Assembly: GCA_026120185.1 (NCBI GenBank)
Contig: JANUWF010002145.1
Location: 372,001 to 436,000 of the forward strand
Origin: Voacanga thouarsii
Lineage: Eukaryota > Streptophyta > Magnoliopsida > Gentianales > Apocynaceae
Length of the DNA: 64,000 nt
Reading direction: 5' to 3'
How positions within the stretch are numbered: the first letter of the stretch is position 1; every line of letters starts with the position of its first letter. A program made the position numbers and the translations under genes. Positions 13,721-23,826 of the stretch are shown here, one piece after another. The notes beneath the pieces were generated by a model that worked only from the letters and a program-made list of their open reading frames with translations, had not been told where the DNA came from and searched no databases.

Positions 13721-13869
13721 ACTTTGCCCTCACAAAATCATCGCAAGTAGCAACGAATTATTCTGACTGTCACAAAATGCAATGCCCTTTCTAGCGACAG
13801 CCATAAGCCATCACAAAACTTATTTGCAACAGTATTTGGCCATTGCAAATCACGATTTTTCTTGTAGTA
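13721..13869 (+). repeat. CACTA 3' terminal region and terminal inverted repeat
   Basis: Subterminal repeats resume here (CCCTCACAAAATCATCGCAAG) and end in TTTTTCTTGTAGTA at 13856-13869. On the minus strand this reads TACTACAAGAAAAA, one base off the canonical CACTACAAGAAAA at the tip. It abuts the DUF4283 relic, which suggests that the CACTA inserted into that gene. Confidence 0.75.
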
Positions 13870-14043
13870 GCAGCTTACTCCCCTATGGGACAAGCATAAT
13901 TAAAATTCCTGCCATCGACTCCATTGCCTGCTAAGGATTGGGAATTGGTGCTGTAACTTATCGGGTCTGCAAGCTTGGCAATATTATTATATGATCGTAC
14001 AATATCATAAGAGTTCAACCAGAGACCACACGCAAAAGGATAC
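13870..14043 (-). pseudogene. DUF4283/zf-CCHC_4 relic, C-terminal continuation
   Basis: On the minus strand this stretch continues, in frame through the shared GTATC/GATAC duplication, the reading frame that ends at 20403 on the other side of the TRIM array. The translation (LWLNSYDIVRSYNNIAKL and onward) stays open until a stop close to the CACTA end. It fits the region after the CCHC knuckle of LINE ORF1-like DUF4283 proteins, but the sequence itself is not distinctive. Confidence 0.55.
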
Positions 14044-14229
14044 TGTCAAACCCCGTGCCCGCGGACCCGAGAGCGCAACTATGGGCCTGACAGCACCCAC
14101 GGTCAACTACTTGGCCGTCGTCCTCGTTGGACCAAAATGGATATTTCAAGTTGACAATGGGTACTTAGGCCCTTTCTTATATACCATTCATACTTCTCAT
14201 CACAATCCCACATGGATTGGGGCATCACA
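14044..14229 (-). repeat. TRIM LTR copy A
   Basis: This copy begins TGTCAAACCCCGTGCC and ends GGGGCATCACA on the plus strand. It is nearly the same as copies B and D. The outer end is the LTR end that lies next to the primer site in a normal element. Confidence 0.85.
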
Positions 14230-14235
14230 TTCACC

Positions 14236-14430
14236 TAGCAGTGGCAATTGGGCCGGCCCTCTCGGTTTCGGGCTGGGCCCGAGGACCGGCCCGCCTGGAG
14301 GGTGGGCTGGTCCCGAAGAGGGGCGGGCTGAGCCGGTCCGGTCCCTGGGCCAGAGGCCCTGGGACCGGACCGGACCGGGACGTTGGCCCGTGTGGCCCGC
14401 GGGCCGATGCGGGCCGGCCCGTAGCTTATT
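14236..14430. repeat. GC-rich hAT left terminal region
   Basis: Dense GGCCGG, GGACCGG and GGGCCC motifs follow the terminal inverted repeat. A matching GC-rich stretch lies at the right end (about 19447-19557). Several overlapping open frames here (14200-14455) are a by-product of base composition and are not genes. Confidence 0.7.
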
Positions 14431-14682
14431 CATTTTTTTTTCCTACTTAACATAATTTTTTTAAATTATAAAAAAGCCACCTTGAAATGGTGGGGGGTTT
14501 GGCTTGGACCCCTACCTATTTTATTAATTAATAAAATAAAAATTACATAAGATGGGGACTTGATGCCTAAACCTCTTAAAAATATTACAATAATTAAAAT
14601 TTAAAATATAATAAATATCCTAAAAATAAAATTAAATGCATAATATTACTTATCCTAAATTCCTAATTACAAAAATACTAAA

Positions 14683-16853
14683 CTAACTACTTGGTTCACC
14701 CCATTCATCATCTGAGTCATCATCAATAATCCACGAATTAGCCGTCTTATCTTCGGCTGCAAACCAACTACTACAACACATTAACATCTCCAAAATTTGA
14801 GGAGCCAATCGAGATCTTCTTTCATCGATTGTTCGAGCGCTTTCACTGAAGACGCTTTCCGATGGCACTGTAAAGGCTGATGGGGTCAAAAGATCACGTG
14901 TCATTTTAGATAAAATGGAGTATTGACTTACATGAGCCTTCCACCAACCACAAATATCAAAATGCTGATCTTCATTTTCTACCAAAGGCTGCATCTCGTA
15001 AATTGCCATATCGTTGTAGGTAGTAGTCAATCTTTTTTTACGTTTCATAATACCTCATGGATTAAATATTGATGAAATTGATGATGTAGATTTTCGCGGA
15101 GGTTGAAAGTGACTACTAGATGATGAAGCTTGCCTACTTAAACTAGGAGAACTAGAACAAGAAGACTCAAACTCATACAAATTATACATGTCAGATAAAG
15201 CTTTAACTGTTTTATCTTTTATATCTTTTATCATACATTGTTTAAGTGGTTGTGATTCATCAAAATCTAATGTTTCATATAAATATTCAATAATACTATG
15301 AAAACCAGGCGTCTTTACTTTAGGATCCATACACAATGTCATACAATATAAAATAGGAATATCTTCATAATATTTTTTATATTTTTCAAACATACTTCTC
15401 ATAAAAAAATCATATTGGGGATGATACATATATTCACCAAAAATATGTTCTACCTTAGCAAGTGTTGGAAGAATATGATGAGTAGTGGGATAATAAGATC
15501 CCGATAAAAGTTCAGTAGCTTATTTGAAAGTAAATAAAAATGTTGAAAGTGCAGTACAACTTTCAAAATGAGTTTCAGTTAGTAGAGGTTGAAAATTATT
15601 ACTATTACAAAATTCAATAAGTTGTTTTTGAAAAGGTATAACACTTTCAAACATATCTAAAGTTGAGATTCATCTAGTTTTACAATCTAATCTAAATTTT
15701 TTAAAAGATACACCTTGTTCTCAGCATAATACCTTAAAATTTTGTTGCCTAGTTGGGGAGGTTTTAATAAATAAAATAACATTTCTAATTATATTAACAA
15801 TATCATCAATATATTTATATCCTTCTTTAACACATAAATTAAGTATATAACAAGCACACCTAGTATGAAATAAAATACCATCTAACATAGGATTCATAGT
15901 ATTTTTTAAAATTGTTATGACAGAATCATTATTTGAAGCATTATCTAAAGAAATAGAAATAGTTTTATTTAAAATCTTATATTCACGACATGTTTGAGTA
16001 ATCATTCTAGCTATACTACTACCTACATGAGGATATTCAAATAATTTAAAACAAATAGTTCTTTTTTGTACTAACCAATTATGATCTATCCAATGACATG
16101 TAATGCATAAATAAGATTCATTAGTAATTGCAGTCCAACCATCACAAGTAAGAGCAAATTTCCAATTACAAGAATCAAACATAGCAATTAGATACTCTTT
16201 CATTTCTTTATATATCTTTATTATATCATTTTTTTATATTGTTCTAGGAATTCTTTTCCATGCTGGTTGACAATTATTTTACATATATTGTTCATCATGT
16301 GGATTTTCTACAAAATTAAAAGGTAATTTAGTTTGAATAATCATTTTAGCAAATGCATTTCTATTTTTTCTATGATCATATTGAAAATTACCAACCATTT
16401 GACCTCCTGTAGTACGTATTGTTATTGTTTAAGTAAGTTTTCTAACCAATCATTATGTGACCTTTTCATATGTCTAACTAATGTTCCCGTCTCTCCTCCC
16501 TTCTTATGTGCATATACCGCTTTACAAATTTTACATGTTGCCCTATCACTATCATTATCTTTTTCAAAAAGATTCCAAACCATAGATGTTTTTGCTTTAG
16601 TTGTAACATCCGTTGTTTCAACATCATCCTCACCTATATTAGATGCATCGGGATTAATTATTGGAGTTGATTGTGATTGTAAAACACTAACACTAGGCCT
16701 ACTAGGACCTTCATCTTCATTACCTATTTCATTATTTATTAAATTCAAAGCTGGATCTATATTAAAATCAAAATGTGCAGATGATTGAGATGAAGAAAAA
16801 TGATGATATTGATTTGGATCCATTATTTCTTTAAAAAAAAAAAAAACAAGCAA
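14683..16853 (-). pseudogene. hAT-family transposase, broken
   Basis: Read on the minus strand, the N-terminal piece (16853-16422) has a BED-type zinc finger with ligands CKIC and HMKRSH after an acidic Ser/Thr-rich leader. The middle piece (16203-15721) matches the RNase H-like hAT core (FALTCDGWTAITNESYL, SLDNASNND). Piece 15429-15055 matches the domain before the C-terminus (YEDIPILYCMTLCMDPKVK). The last piece (15048-14683) is the hAT dimerisation domain (YSILSKMTRDLLTPSAFTVPS, then ESVFSESARTIDERRSRLAP). The frame changes between 16422 and 16203, and in-frame stops lie at 16422-16424, 15721-15723 and 15055-15057, plus one near 15520. The catalytic aspartates near GW and DN are recognisable, but the protein cannot be made whole. 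Confidence 0.9.
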
Positions 16854-17309
16854 TCAAAATTCAAATAAAAGTTCAAAAAAAAAGTATTAACAATTAATGA
16901 AATGAGAGAATTGAAAAATATAAATAAAAAATTAATTTAAAAATTAAACAAATAACTAAAACAAATAAACAACTAATAAAGCTAAAATAAAAGAATGTAA
17001 GATTAAGAAATATTAACTTGTTGATGACCAAGATTCAAGAATAACAATACTTTGTTAAGCTTTTAACTTCTTGTATCCACTATTCCGCTACTCAATAATC
17101 TTCCAAAATATGAAGACTTTCTTGAAGAATTGAAAAAGTATAACACAAAAATAAATTCTATTCTAATACTCTTTGTAGAGAAAATGAATAAATTTGAGGA
17201 TTATGAGAGAAAGATGAATGGAAATAAAAGAGAATTGGAGAGAATTGGAGAGAGTTTGAGAGAATTGGAGGGAATTTAATAGTGTTGATGAGTTTTGGGT
17301 TAAATTAGG
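16854..17309. other. hAT noncoding interior upstream of the transposase
   Basis: AT-rich sequence with A runs and GAGAGAATTGGAG-type purine repeats near 17230-17275 lies before the minus-strand transposase start. No domain is seen; promoter or leader sequence of the hAT is likely. Confidence 0.5.
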
Positions 17310-19324
17310 TGTTGGATTGTATGCCCTCTTAGACTAGGTTTCTGATGTAAAATCGAATATTTTAATAAAAGAATTTATTTTAAGAAATTGTTTGTGAATT
17401 TACTTTTTGTTTGTGCACGATTTTCGTTTGGAACAGACCCATTGTGTTTAAATAAATGATCTATGTGAATGGTGGTCTTTCACAGTAAGGTATGGATCAC
17501 GGATTATTTAACACATAAACATTTATTCTTAATCTATTGATGAGACTGAGAACCTCATCATGCTTAGATTATTATGTTATAAATTCCAAATGGGAAATGG
17601 CTTACATTTAGCCAGTGAGTAGTCCACTCACTTCATGACATAAGCGCATTTCGAATATGTAGGACAGGACCTATAGTAGTGGTTTCTAAAAGTACTATAT
17701 GATAGAAACCTAGACTACTACCGCTACAGCGTGGACTAGTACTCTACGACTTGAGTATGAGTTGGTGGTCTGGCGAAACTGGAAGCATATACTTTGATTT
17801 GCTATAGTTGAGGTTCTATCGTAGGGCCAATATACTTGCATGTTGGGTATGTGTGGCTAGTTAGTTAAGACAGACTTGTACAAGAAAGTTTCTGCACTAT
17901 ATCGCCCCTTGTGGTTGTCCGAATGGTCTAAAATGTCCAAGGCCCTGTGAAACATGACTTGGATGTTTGCTTTAGGGTAGCTCCCTTGGAAAGCGAAAAT
18001 ACTCCAGGAAGTCGTAGATTATTGGACTAGAAGCCTAAGGATGGTAGATATCATTTAGAGGGGTGTTAGTACACTTCTTCCTCTCTAAATGTACGGCGAT
18101 GTATAGAAGGGTATTTTAGTCATTTTACCTATAAGTCGGAGACTTTGCTAATGCAGCATTGTCCTTGGGGTCAATATTTCCTTATGGTGATATTAGGAAA
18201 TATTTAAAATGCAAAATACAGCTATTTATATCACAGAGGTATTTTGGTCATTTTAGCAGCCAATGCGATATGTCTTTTTGGTCCTCGGAATAGCCCGTAA
18301 GTCCTAACTAATTTTGGGTTGAGGAATTGGTCTCAGTTGAAGAGGATTTTATTTTATTTTATTTTGTTCAGGAAGTCTAATTTATTATTATACTGGAATA
18401 AAATAAATAAATAAAATATGAGTTGAGAGAAATTAATTATCTGGTTTGATTGGTTAATTAATTATTCAGGGCCTAGGTCTAGTATGAATAATTAGAAAAT
18501 TAACCCGGGCTTAAATTGGGAGAAATAATTAATGTTTAATTATTTATTGGGTTATTTATATAGGCCAAAGAAATAAATAATTAAAGGTTAATTGTTATGA
18601 TTCATTTTGACTCATTAATTATTTATTGGGTTGTTTATATAAGTCCAGAAAATAAATAATTAGTGTTTATTATTTTGGGCCTTTTGGGTCCAAGAAAAAT
18701 AATAAAATTTATTTTGGCCCAATAGCTTGGACCATAGGGTTTTTTTCAGATACGGTTAAGAAGAGTTTAGGGTTAAGCCAAACTAATTCTCAGGATAACA
18801 TCCGGGTGTTTTAAAATATGATATCCCGGGGATATGTTTATCAGAGATTGAGAGACCTAATTTTAGCTAACCAAAAAATAAGTCTCTGGTAGAAAAAAAC
18901 CCTAATCTCCTAACCAACACAGAGCCTCACGCCACTCTCTCACTCTCACGCCTCCCTCATTCTCTGTTTCTTCTTGTTTTCTTTGCTAACCAATAGCAAG
19001 AGAACCAAAGAGATTTGAGACCGTTCCTCCTCACCATTGTGTTCACCGATTAGAGGTTGGGTAGAGGAATATTCCGAGAGTTGAAAAACTTGGCGTTCAT
19101 GCAAACAAGGCGAAGTAGAAGGCTAGTAGGTTTTCAACCGGAAGCTTCTTCAAGTGGGCAAGGCGAAGCGATTCCTGTCATTCAATCTACTTCTACTCAA
19201 CCTAGAAGGCTTAAGGAGCGCAAAGGTATGATCTTCACGCTTCCGTGTGGCCTTTAAGGCTTGCGTTTTTTTCCCCCTCTGTTTTTCCCGTAACTGCATG
19301 ATGCTCTCTATTTTTCGTCCCTCA
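17310..19324 (+). mobile_element. Solo LTR of the young Copia family, nested in the hAT
   Basis: This 2,015 bp segment is collinear with the LTRs of the Copia element at 46006-48028 and 53726-55743. It starts TGTTGGATTGTATGCC and ends TTTTTCGTCCCTCA. It is flanked by ttagg (17305-17309) and ttggg (19325-19329), a 4-of-5 target duplication. No internal sequence or second LTR is present, so it probably arose by LTR-LTR recombination. It contains the 52-residue LTR ORF at 19099-19257. Confidence 0.9.
19099..19257 (+). CDS. Small LTR-encoded ORF (solo LTR copy)
   Basis: A 52-residue ATG frame near the 3' end of the LTR starts MQTRRSRRLVGFQPEASS and ends FTLPCGL. The same frame is open in both LTRs of the young Copia (47802-47960 and 55516-55674), with only substitutions. 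It is basic at the N-terminus. No known domain. It could be a leader ORF in the transcribed part of the LTR or chance conservation between young copies. Confidence 0.35.
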   Translation: MQTRRSRRLVGFQPEASSSGQGEAIPVIQSTSTQPRRLKERKGMIFTLPCGL

Positions 19325-19557
19325 TTGGGGGGTATCTATAGAGTTTTGGGGGTTAGGGACCAAATTGCAAAAAAAATAATAATTCAGCCGTTTTAGGGGC
19401 TAAATTGCAAAAAAAAAAAATTAAAGGACCAAATTAAAAAAAAAAACCAGGCGGGCCGGCCCTCCGTGGTGGGCAAGGGATTTTACCCCCTAGCCCGGAT
19501 CGGCGCACAGTGCTCAGTCTGCCAAGCGGGCCCGGCCCGGCCCAATTGCCATTGCTA
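19325..19557. other. hAT right end after the solo LTR
   Basis: A-rich runs (for example near 19368 and 19412-19444) lead into a GC-rich terminal region with GGGCCGGCCC and the right terminal inverted repeat. Confidence 0.7.
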
Positions 19558-19702
19558 CATTCACCCCTCCTTTAGGCCCAAGCGTCCTCGCTGGGCCCAT
19601 ATTTTAGGGGCCAAATCCAGGACCAACCAGGCGGCATAGGATTCTAGAGGTGGCTCCCACCGCGCATAGTATAGCACTTAGTTCCCATACCGAAATCAGT
19701 TA

Positions 19703-19717
19703 CCTGCTCTGATACCA
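19703..19717 (-). promoter_or_regulatory. TRIM primer-binding site
   Basis: On the minus strand this reads TGGTATCAGAGCAGG, two bases after the end of LTR copy B. It matches the 3' end of initiator tRNA-Met and fixes the orientation of the minus-strand TRIM copies. A mutated version (TGGTATTAGAGCAGG) lies at about 20052-20066. Confidence 0.85.
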
Positions 19718-19719
19718 AA

Positions 19720-19907
19720 TGTCACGCTCCGTGCCCACGGACCTGGGAGCGCAACTATGGGCCTGGCAGCACCCACGATCAACTACTTAGCCGCCATCCT
19801 CGCTGGGCCAAAAATGGATATCCCAAGTTGACAATGGATACTTAGACCCATTCTTATATACCATTCATACTTCTCATCCCAATCCCATGTGAGATTGGGG
19901 CATCACA
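19720..19907 (-). repeat. TRIM LTR copy B
   Basis: A 188 bp copy starts TGTCACGCTCCGTGCC and ends GGGGCATCACA on the plus strand. It is bounded by primer-site sequence on the left and the purine-tract complement TTCACCCCTCC on the right, so its limits are exact. Confidence 0.9.
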
Positions 19908-20068
19908 TTCACCCCTCCTTTAGGCCCAATCGTCCTCGCTGGGCCCATACTTTAGGGGCTAAACCCAGGACCAACCAGGCGGCATAAGATTCTAGAGGTG
20001 GCTCCCACCTCGCACGGTGTAGCATTTAGTTCCTATACCGGGGACTAGTTACCTGCTCTAATACCAAA

Positions 20069-20103
20069 TATCACGCCCCATGCCCGTGGACTCGGGAGCG
20101 CGA
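20069..20103 (-). repeat. TRIM LTR copy C, 35-nt fragment at the inversion point
   Basis: The start of a third minus LTR (TATCACGCCCCATGCCC) breaks off after GGGAGCGCGA. The sequence then continues as plus-strand TRIM internal DNA. This is the junction where the array changes direction. Confidence 0.75.
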
Positions 20104-20215
20104 CACCATGCGCGGTGGAAGCCACCTCTAGAATTCTATGCTGCCTGGTTAGTCCTGGGTTTGGCCCCTAAAGTATAGGCCCAACAAGGACGTTTGGGCC
20201 TAGAGGAGGGGTGAA

Positions 20216-20402
20216 TGTGATGCCCCAATCCCACATAGGATTGGGATGAGAAGTATGAATGGTATATAAGAATGGATCTAAGTATCTATTGTCAACTTAG
20301 GATATTCATTTTAGCCCAGCGAGGACGACGACCAAGTAGTTGACCGTGGGTGTTGCCAGGCCCATAGTTGCGCTTCCGAATCTGCGGGCACGGGGCGTGA
20401 CA
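20216..20402 (+). repeat. TRIM LTR copy D
   Basis: A 187 bp plus-strand LTR runs from TGTGATGCCCCAATCC to GGGGCGTGACA, preceded by the purine tract GGAGGGGTGAA. The right end is followed directly by GATAC, the outer target duplication. Confidence 0.9.
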
Positions 20403-21140
20403 GATACAAGTCATACTTATCATTTTCAATAAGAGAGCAATTTCAGAAATGGTGTCCAAGCATCCCACGATAGAAATAGAATGAGTGTAGCATTTCATAC
20501 CGAATTAAACCCACGATCTCCCCTATTTGCTGATGATGGATTTTGATACAGTGGCGCAAGGGCTCAACAATGGGTGCTGCCGGCTCGAATCAGAGAAACT
20601 TTTCACTAAGATCCATCCTCTCTCTGATTTGAAGCTCAGTGCAGCGGGTAAAAGACCTTGCCAGTTTAACACCTACTTCCATGGTATAACACTTCCGAGG
20701 AAACCCTAAGACTGTTAGCCAAATGAATCTGAGACAAAATCAGTTCGTTTAATCTAAATGTTGGGTTGCTATGGTTTAAGCATTGCCAGTTTGTTCTCAA
20801 AATTCCAAGGCCATTTTTGCAATACAAAGTTGTGAACATCCTCTATGCCGAAGAATAATTGGAAAAGAAAATCTGGGAGGGCTTGAAACGAGACATCCGC
20901 ACACTGCTACAGTTTCACCATGGCAGCTTGGAAGCCAATAACATTGAAGGTCAGGTTCCCAAGAATTAAGCCATAGCAACTTTGCCGTAGTTCCTGGATA
21001 CCTGCTGCATCTACTGTGATGCAGTCTATCTCCTTCTCTGAGAGAGTGAATGTTCTAAGTTTCTGAGTGATATCGGAACTCGTTGTTTGGCGGAGGCTCC
21101 AGTGATGGTAAGAACTTCGCTTTTGACTGATCAAAATCAT
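20403..21140 (-). pseudogene. DUF4283 and zf-CCHC_4 (LINE ORF1-like) relic
   Basis: On the minus strand from the ATG at 21140, a DUF4283-type domain is readable: TLSEKEIDCITVDAAGIQ, FNVIGFQAAMVKL, then after a stop QCADVSFQALPDFLFQLFFG and WPWNFENKLAMLKP. A zf-CCHC_4-like region follows (EIVGLIRYEMLHSFYFY, GMLGHHF, NCSLIEN). Two of the expected zinc-binding cysteines are replaced by Tyr and Arg, and several stops are present. DUF4283 with this knuckle is typical of plant LINE ORF1-like proteins and related host copies. The frame continues beyond the TRIM array at 14043. Which of these two origins applies cannot be told here. Confidence 0.7.
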
Positions 21141-21830
21141 CAGTGGCTGACGTGCTACCCCAAGAAGAAACCCCAGCTATTCTAGGAGTGGAACTTCAAT
21201 GACTGTAAAAGAGTCTTGTTTTTAGTAGCAAATTAGTGATCATATCAATGGAGCTGGCAAATGAAAACAAATATACCCATTCGATCAGAGCTCGGATCTT
21301 GGCCGGCCTTCCTCTTTTTTTTTTTCTCTCTTTTTGTGATTTCACTTTTGTTTTGTCCACAATCCATAATATCCTCTCTTTTAGCTTTCCTTATACAGAT
21401 CTACAACTCCTTGGCATGCTTTCTCTTTACTCAACAACGTTGGCTTACCCAACATTGCTTTTAGCCCTCTACCAACTTCTCCTCCTCTTGATTTTTGCTT
21501 TGAGCCCTCTACCAATTTGTCGCGATTTTCAAGACTTTTGAGACACTTAGAATCTTTTAAGTTATTACTCACAATTTAGGAAGTTGAGTTTAATTTTCTT
21601 GTTTCTTTCTCAGGCCAAGGCTATTGGTAGATGTTGATTTAGCGGCTATTAAGAATTTTATTATATGATTGTTTTATTTTATATCTTTTATACTGTATTT
21701 ACTTAGAGTTAGAGGTATGGTAATTTTTATATTATTATGGACTGTATAATCCTCTGAGTAACTTATTTCCTTCTATGAATAAATTACATTATTTGGCCAA
21801 AAAAAATGAATACGAATATACATGAAATCT
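21141..21830. other. Intergenic, no gene recognised
   Basis: Pyrimidine-rich stretches lie near 21310-21345. The segment 21610-21815 ends in a T/A-rich run with AAAAAAA after ATGAATAAATTACATT, which is vaguely like a retroelement 3' tail, but no coding part supports this. Confidence 0.4.
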
Positions 21831-22407
21831 TAGTACTAGTTAGTTATTTTTTTATTTTAAAAAAAAAAGGCTTAGTGCTAGAGAGTTTTTCAATTTTGCC
21901 ATTCAAAAATTGAAATTTTGTAATCATCTCTCTCTTTCTGGAGACTTTCAATTTTGCCCTCCAAAAGGCAATTTTAGTTTTAATCATACCTTGTTATTAT
22001 TCTTTAAATGGTTGGCCAAAATATAAAAAGAAAAAGGATCTAGATAATAAAGTTTTTTTTTTTACTTCAAAAAATAAAACCTAAATAAAATTGTGCAAAT
22101 TGCAAACAACAAGAGCAAAGCAAAACCAAAATTAGCATTTCATGTTCCTTTTTCTAATTTAAAAACATTTTTAATTTATCATCCAGATTTCTATATTCTT
22201 AGATATTTTCAATTAAATTCTTTAACTACATTCAATCTATTATTCAACCAACTATTGACAATTAGAAAAGTAACACAACGACATGTTTGAAACAAAAATC
22301 AATTTCTAAAGTGTAAACTTGAGAGTTTTTAAAAAAAAAAGGTATAATTGTAAGAATGTCAATTTTTGAAGGGCAAAATTGGTTATGACCCTAGATACTA
22401 ACTAAAG
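21831..22407. repeat. Imperfect inverted repeat, MITE-like
   Basis: The left arm CAATTTTGCCATTCAAAAATTG (about 21890) and the minus-strand reading of the right arm (about 22345-22385) match with few differences. Outer CTAGTTAGTT-like tips lie at 21836 and 22397. There is no coding potential, and no target duplication was confirmed. Confidence 0.45.
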
Positions 22408-23826
22408 AAAATCTAGAATAGGACTGAGAGTATGAGAAATAAATAAAAGTAAAAGGGGGTCCATTTTTGTTATAAAGCTGCACTAAAAAGAAAAATTACA
22501 AAAGAGTTACCCAGTGTTCTGCTAAAATTTAACTTCACGCTGTAAATCTAAAAGAATAAAAGATAATAAATTATGGTAACTCAAATTAATGAAACAAACT
22601 CTAGCAGATTAGTCCACGATTTTAGCTAATTGTTGTTGAAAAATCCATTTTGAACTGTTTGAGGGAATAAAACTGAAATTTTGTTTTTATCTCACAATTA
22701 GAAAGGTTGTCTACCCAGAAAATAAGCTTGTTATTTATCCTAATTTATAAATTATTCTTGTATAATTTAAAAAAAAAAATCTTCAAACTTCATCAATTAA
22801 TGTCTATTTCAAAGAAATAATTTTAAAAAAAAATGGTGGATGAATTACTTATATATAACCAATAAAAAATTTAAAATTCCATTAAGCCAATAATTCAAAA
22901 ATTAGTATTTAAATCAGTACTATATAGATTTTCTTTTTTCACATTAACATAACAAAAATATAAATCAAATTTAAAACTTTAGCCAAACAAAAATTATTTT
23001 TAACTAATTAACATATCCCTTTATCAAAATACATCATTCATTCAAAATTGAATATCTACATTTTTATTTTTGAATATTCAAAAATAAATATTTATTTTTT
23101 AAAAATTATGCATCTTTTTCATATAAATCTTCACAACGAATCTCTTTTATTTTAGAAATACAAGTTCGAGTAAGTTTTACATCTCCTTACTCTCTAACTA
23201 AAGATAAAATAATAATTTATTTAGAATTAATTATTTTTGAAATTATTATAACAAAATTGAAATATAATATTTAAATTTTAAAATGAATAATGTATCTTGT
23301 CTATTATTCTGATCATGCCAACTAAAAACCTCGATATTACTATTTGTAGCTGGTACCGCCTCTCACGGGAGCACTAACCGATGACCTTCGAACAATGTGA
23401 TGTCTCACCCAGGCTAATGTTATAGCCCCACAGCTAAATTCCCTTTTTTTGCCTGCCTCAGTTTTTATATAAAAAAGAAAAATATAAAATAAAATAAATT
23501 ACAGGAGCGAAAAACATCCCCTGTTTCCTAACCTACTAGATCAAGTTACATACCCACAGAATCATAGTCCACATCATGCATTCGTCCAAATCCAACGGTT
23601 AAGAAGTACTAAAGCTTCTCAGTAAAGTTGCTTGAAAAACACATAAATGGACCTCAAATGATTTTATATAAGAGAGAGAATCTTCTTTAAAACCACTTAA
23701 CAGTAAGGTCCAACTGTCAGCAGATGTGCCATATTTTAACGGCCGTTATCGTTATTTCTCTCAAATGTAAAATTTTAAAATCAATTACGAATTTCACATG
23801 ATAAATCACATATTAAAACTCACATA
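22408..23826. other. AT-rich intergenic DNA, no gene recognised
   Basis: I see no domain, RNA gene or bounded repeat. A short GC-richer island at 23340-23450 is not recognisable on either strand. Confidence 0.5.

Larger units (their letters stand above)
1..13869 (+). mobile_element. CACTA (En/Spm) DNA transposon, 5' end outside the window, with nested insertions
   Basis: The region holds, in order, a TNP2-type transposase relic, a Transposase_24-type second gene and a block of short GC-core repeats of the kind found near CACTA ends. Its 3' terminus, read on the minus strand, is TACTACAAGAAAAA, close to the family consensus CACTACAAGAAAA. Two noncoding insertions (2670-4064 and 9592-13720) account for about 5.5 kb of the length. 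The 5' terminal inverted repeat is not visible, so the element starts upstream. All coding parts are broken, so this copy is not autonomous. Assignment to CACTA rests on the domain order plus the terminal sequence. Confidence 0.85.
14236..19557 (-). mobile_element. hAT DNA transposon nested in the TRIM array
   Basis: Terminal inverted repeats TAGCAGTGGCAATTGGGCCGG (left) and, on the minus strand, TAGCAATGGCAATTGGGCCGG (right) differ at one position. The element is flanked by a perfect 8-bp duplication CATTCACC at 14228-14235 and 19558-19565. It carries a minus-strand hAT transposase relic (14683-16853) and strongly GC-rich GGCCGGCCC-type ends, in contrast to an AT-rich core. Without the solo LTR nested at 17310-19324 it would be about 3.3 kb, a usual size for a plant hAT. 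The perfect TSD suggests the insertion is younger than the TRIM array it split. Confidence 0.95.
14044..20402. mobile_element. Complex TRIM retrotransposon array with inverted ends, single target duplication
   Basis: The array reads, left to right: minus LTR (14044-14229), minus internal region (14230-14235 and 19566-19719, split by a hAT), minus LTR (19720-19907), minus internal (19908-20068), 35 nt of a third minus LTR (20069-20103), partial plus internal (20104-20215), plus LTR (20216-20402). LTRs are about 187 bp and internal regions about 160 bp with no ORF. Each complete internal region has a tRNA-Met-type primer site and a purine run GGAGGGG before the next LTR. GATAC occurs at 14039-14043 and 20403-20407, so the whole array behaves as one insertion. 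Sizes and lack of coding match TRIM elements. Confidence 0.8.

Noticed and set aside
13991..14455. Long overlapping open frames on both strands (up to 154 residues)
   Set aside because: They cover the TRIM LTR and the GC-rich hAT end; open length there follows from base composition, and no domain is readable.
16333..16788. 151-residue plus-strand frame
   Set aside because: It is the antisense shadow of the hAT BED-finger exon on the minus strand.
21610..21815. Possible LINE 3' end with A-rich tail
   Set aside because: No RT or endonuclease remnant precedes it on the plus strand, and the adjacent DUF4283 relic is on the other strand.
23340..23450. GC-richer island resembling a tRNA or structured RNA
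   Set aside because: No cloverleaf with correct stems or A and B box pair could be assembled by eye on either strand.
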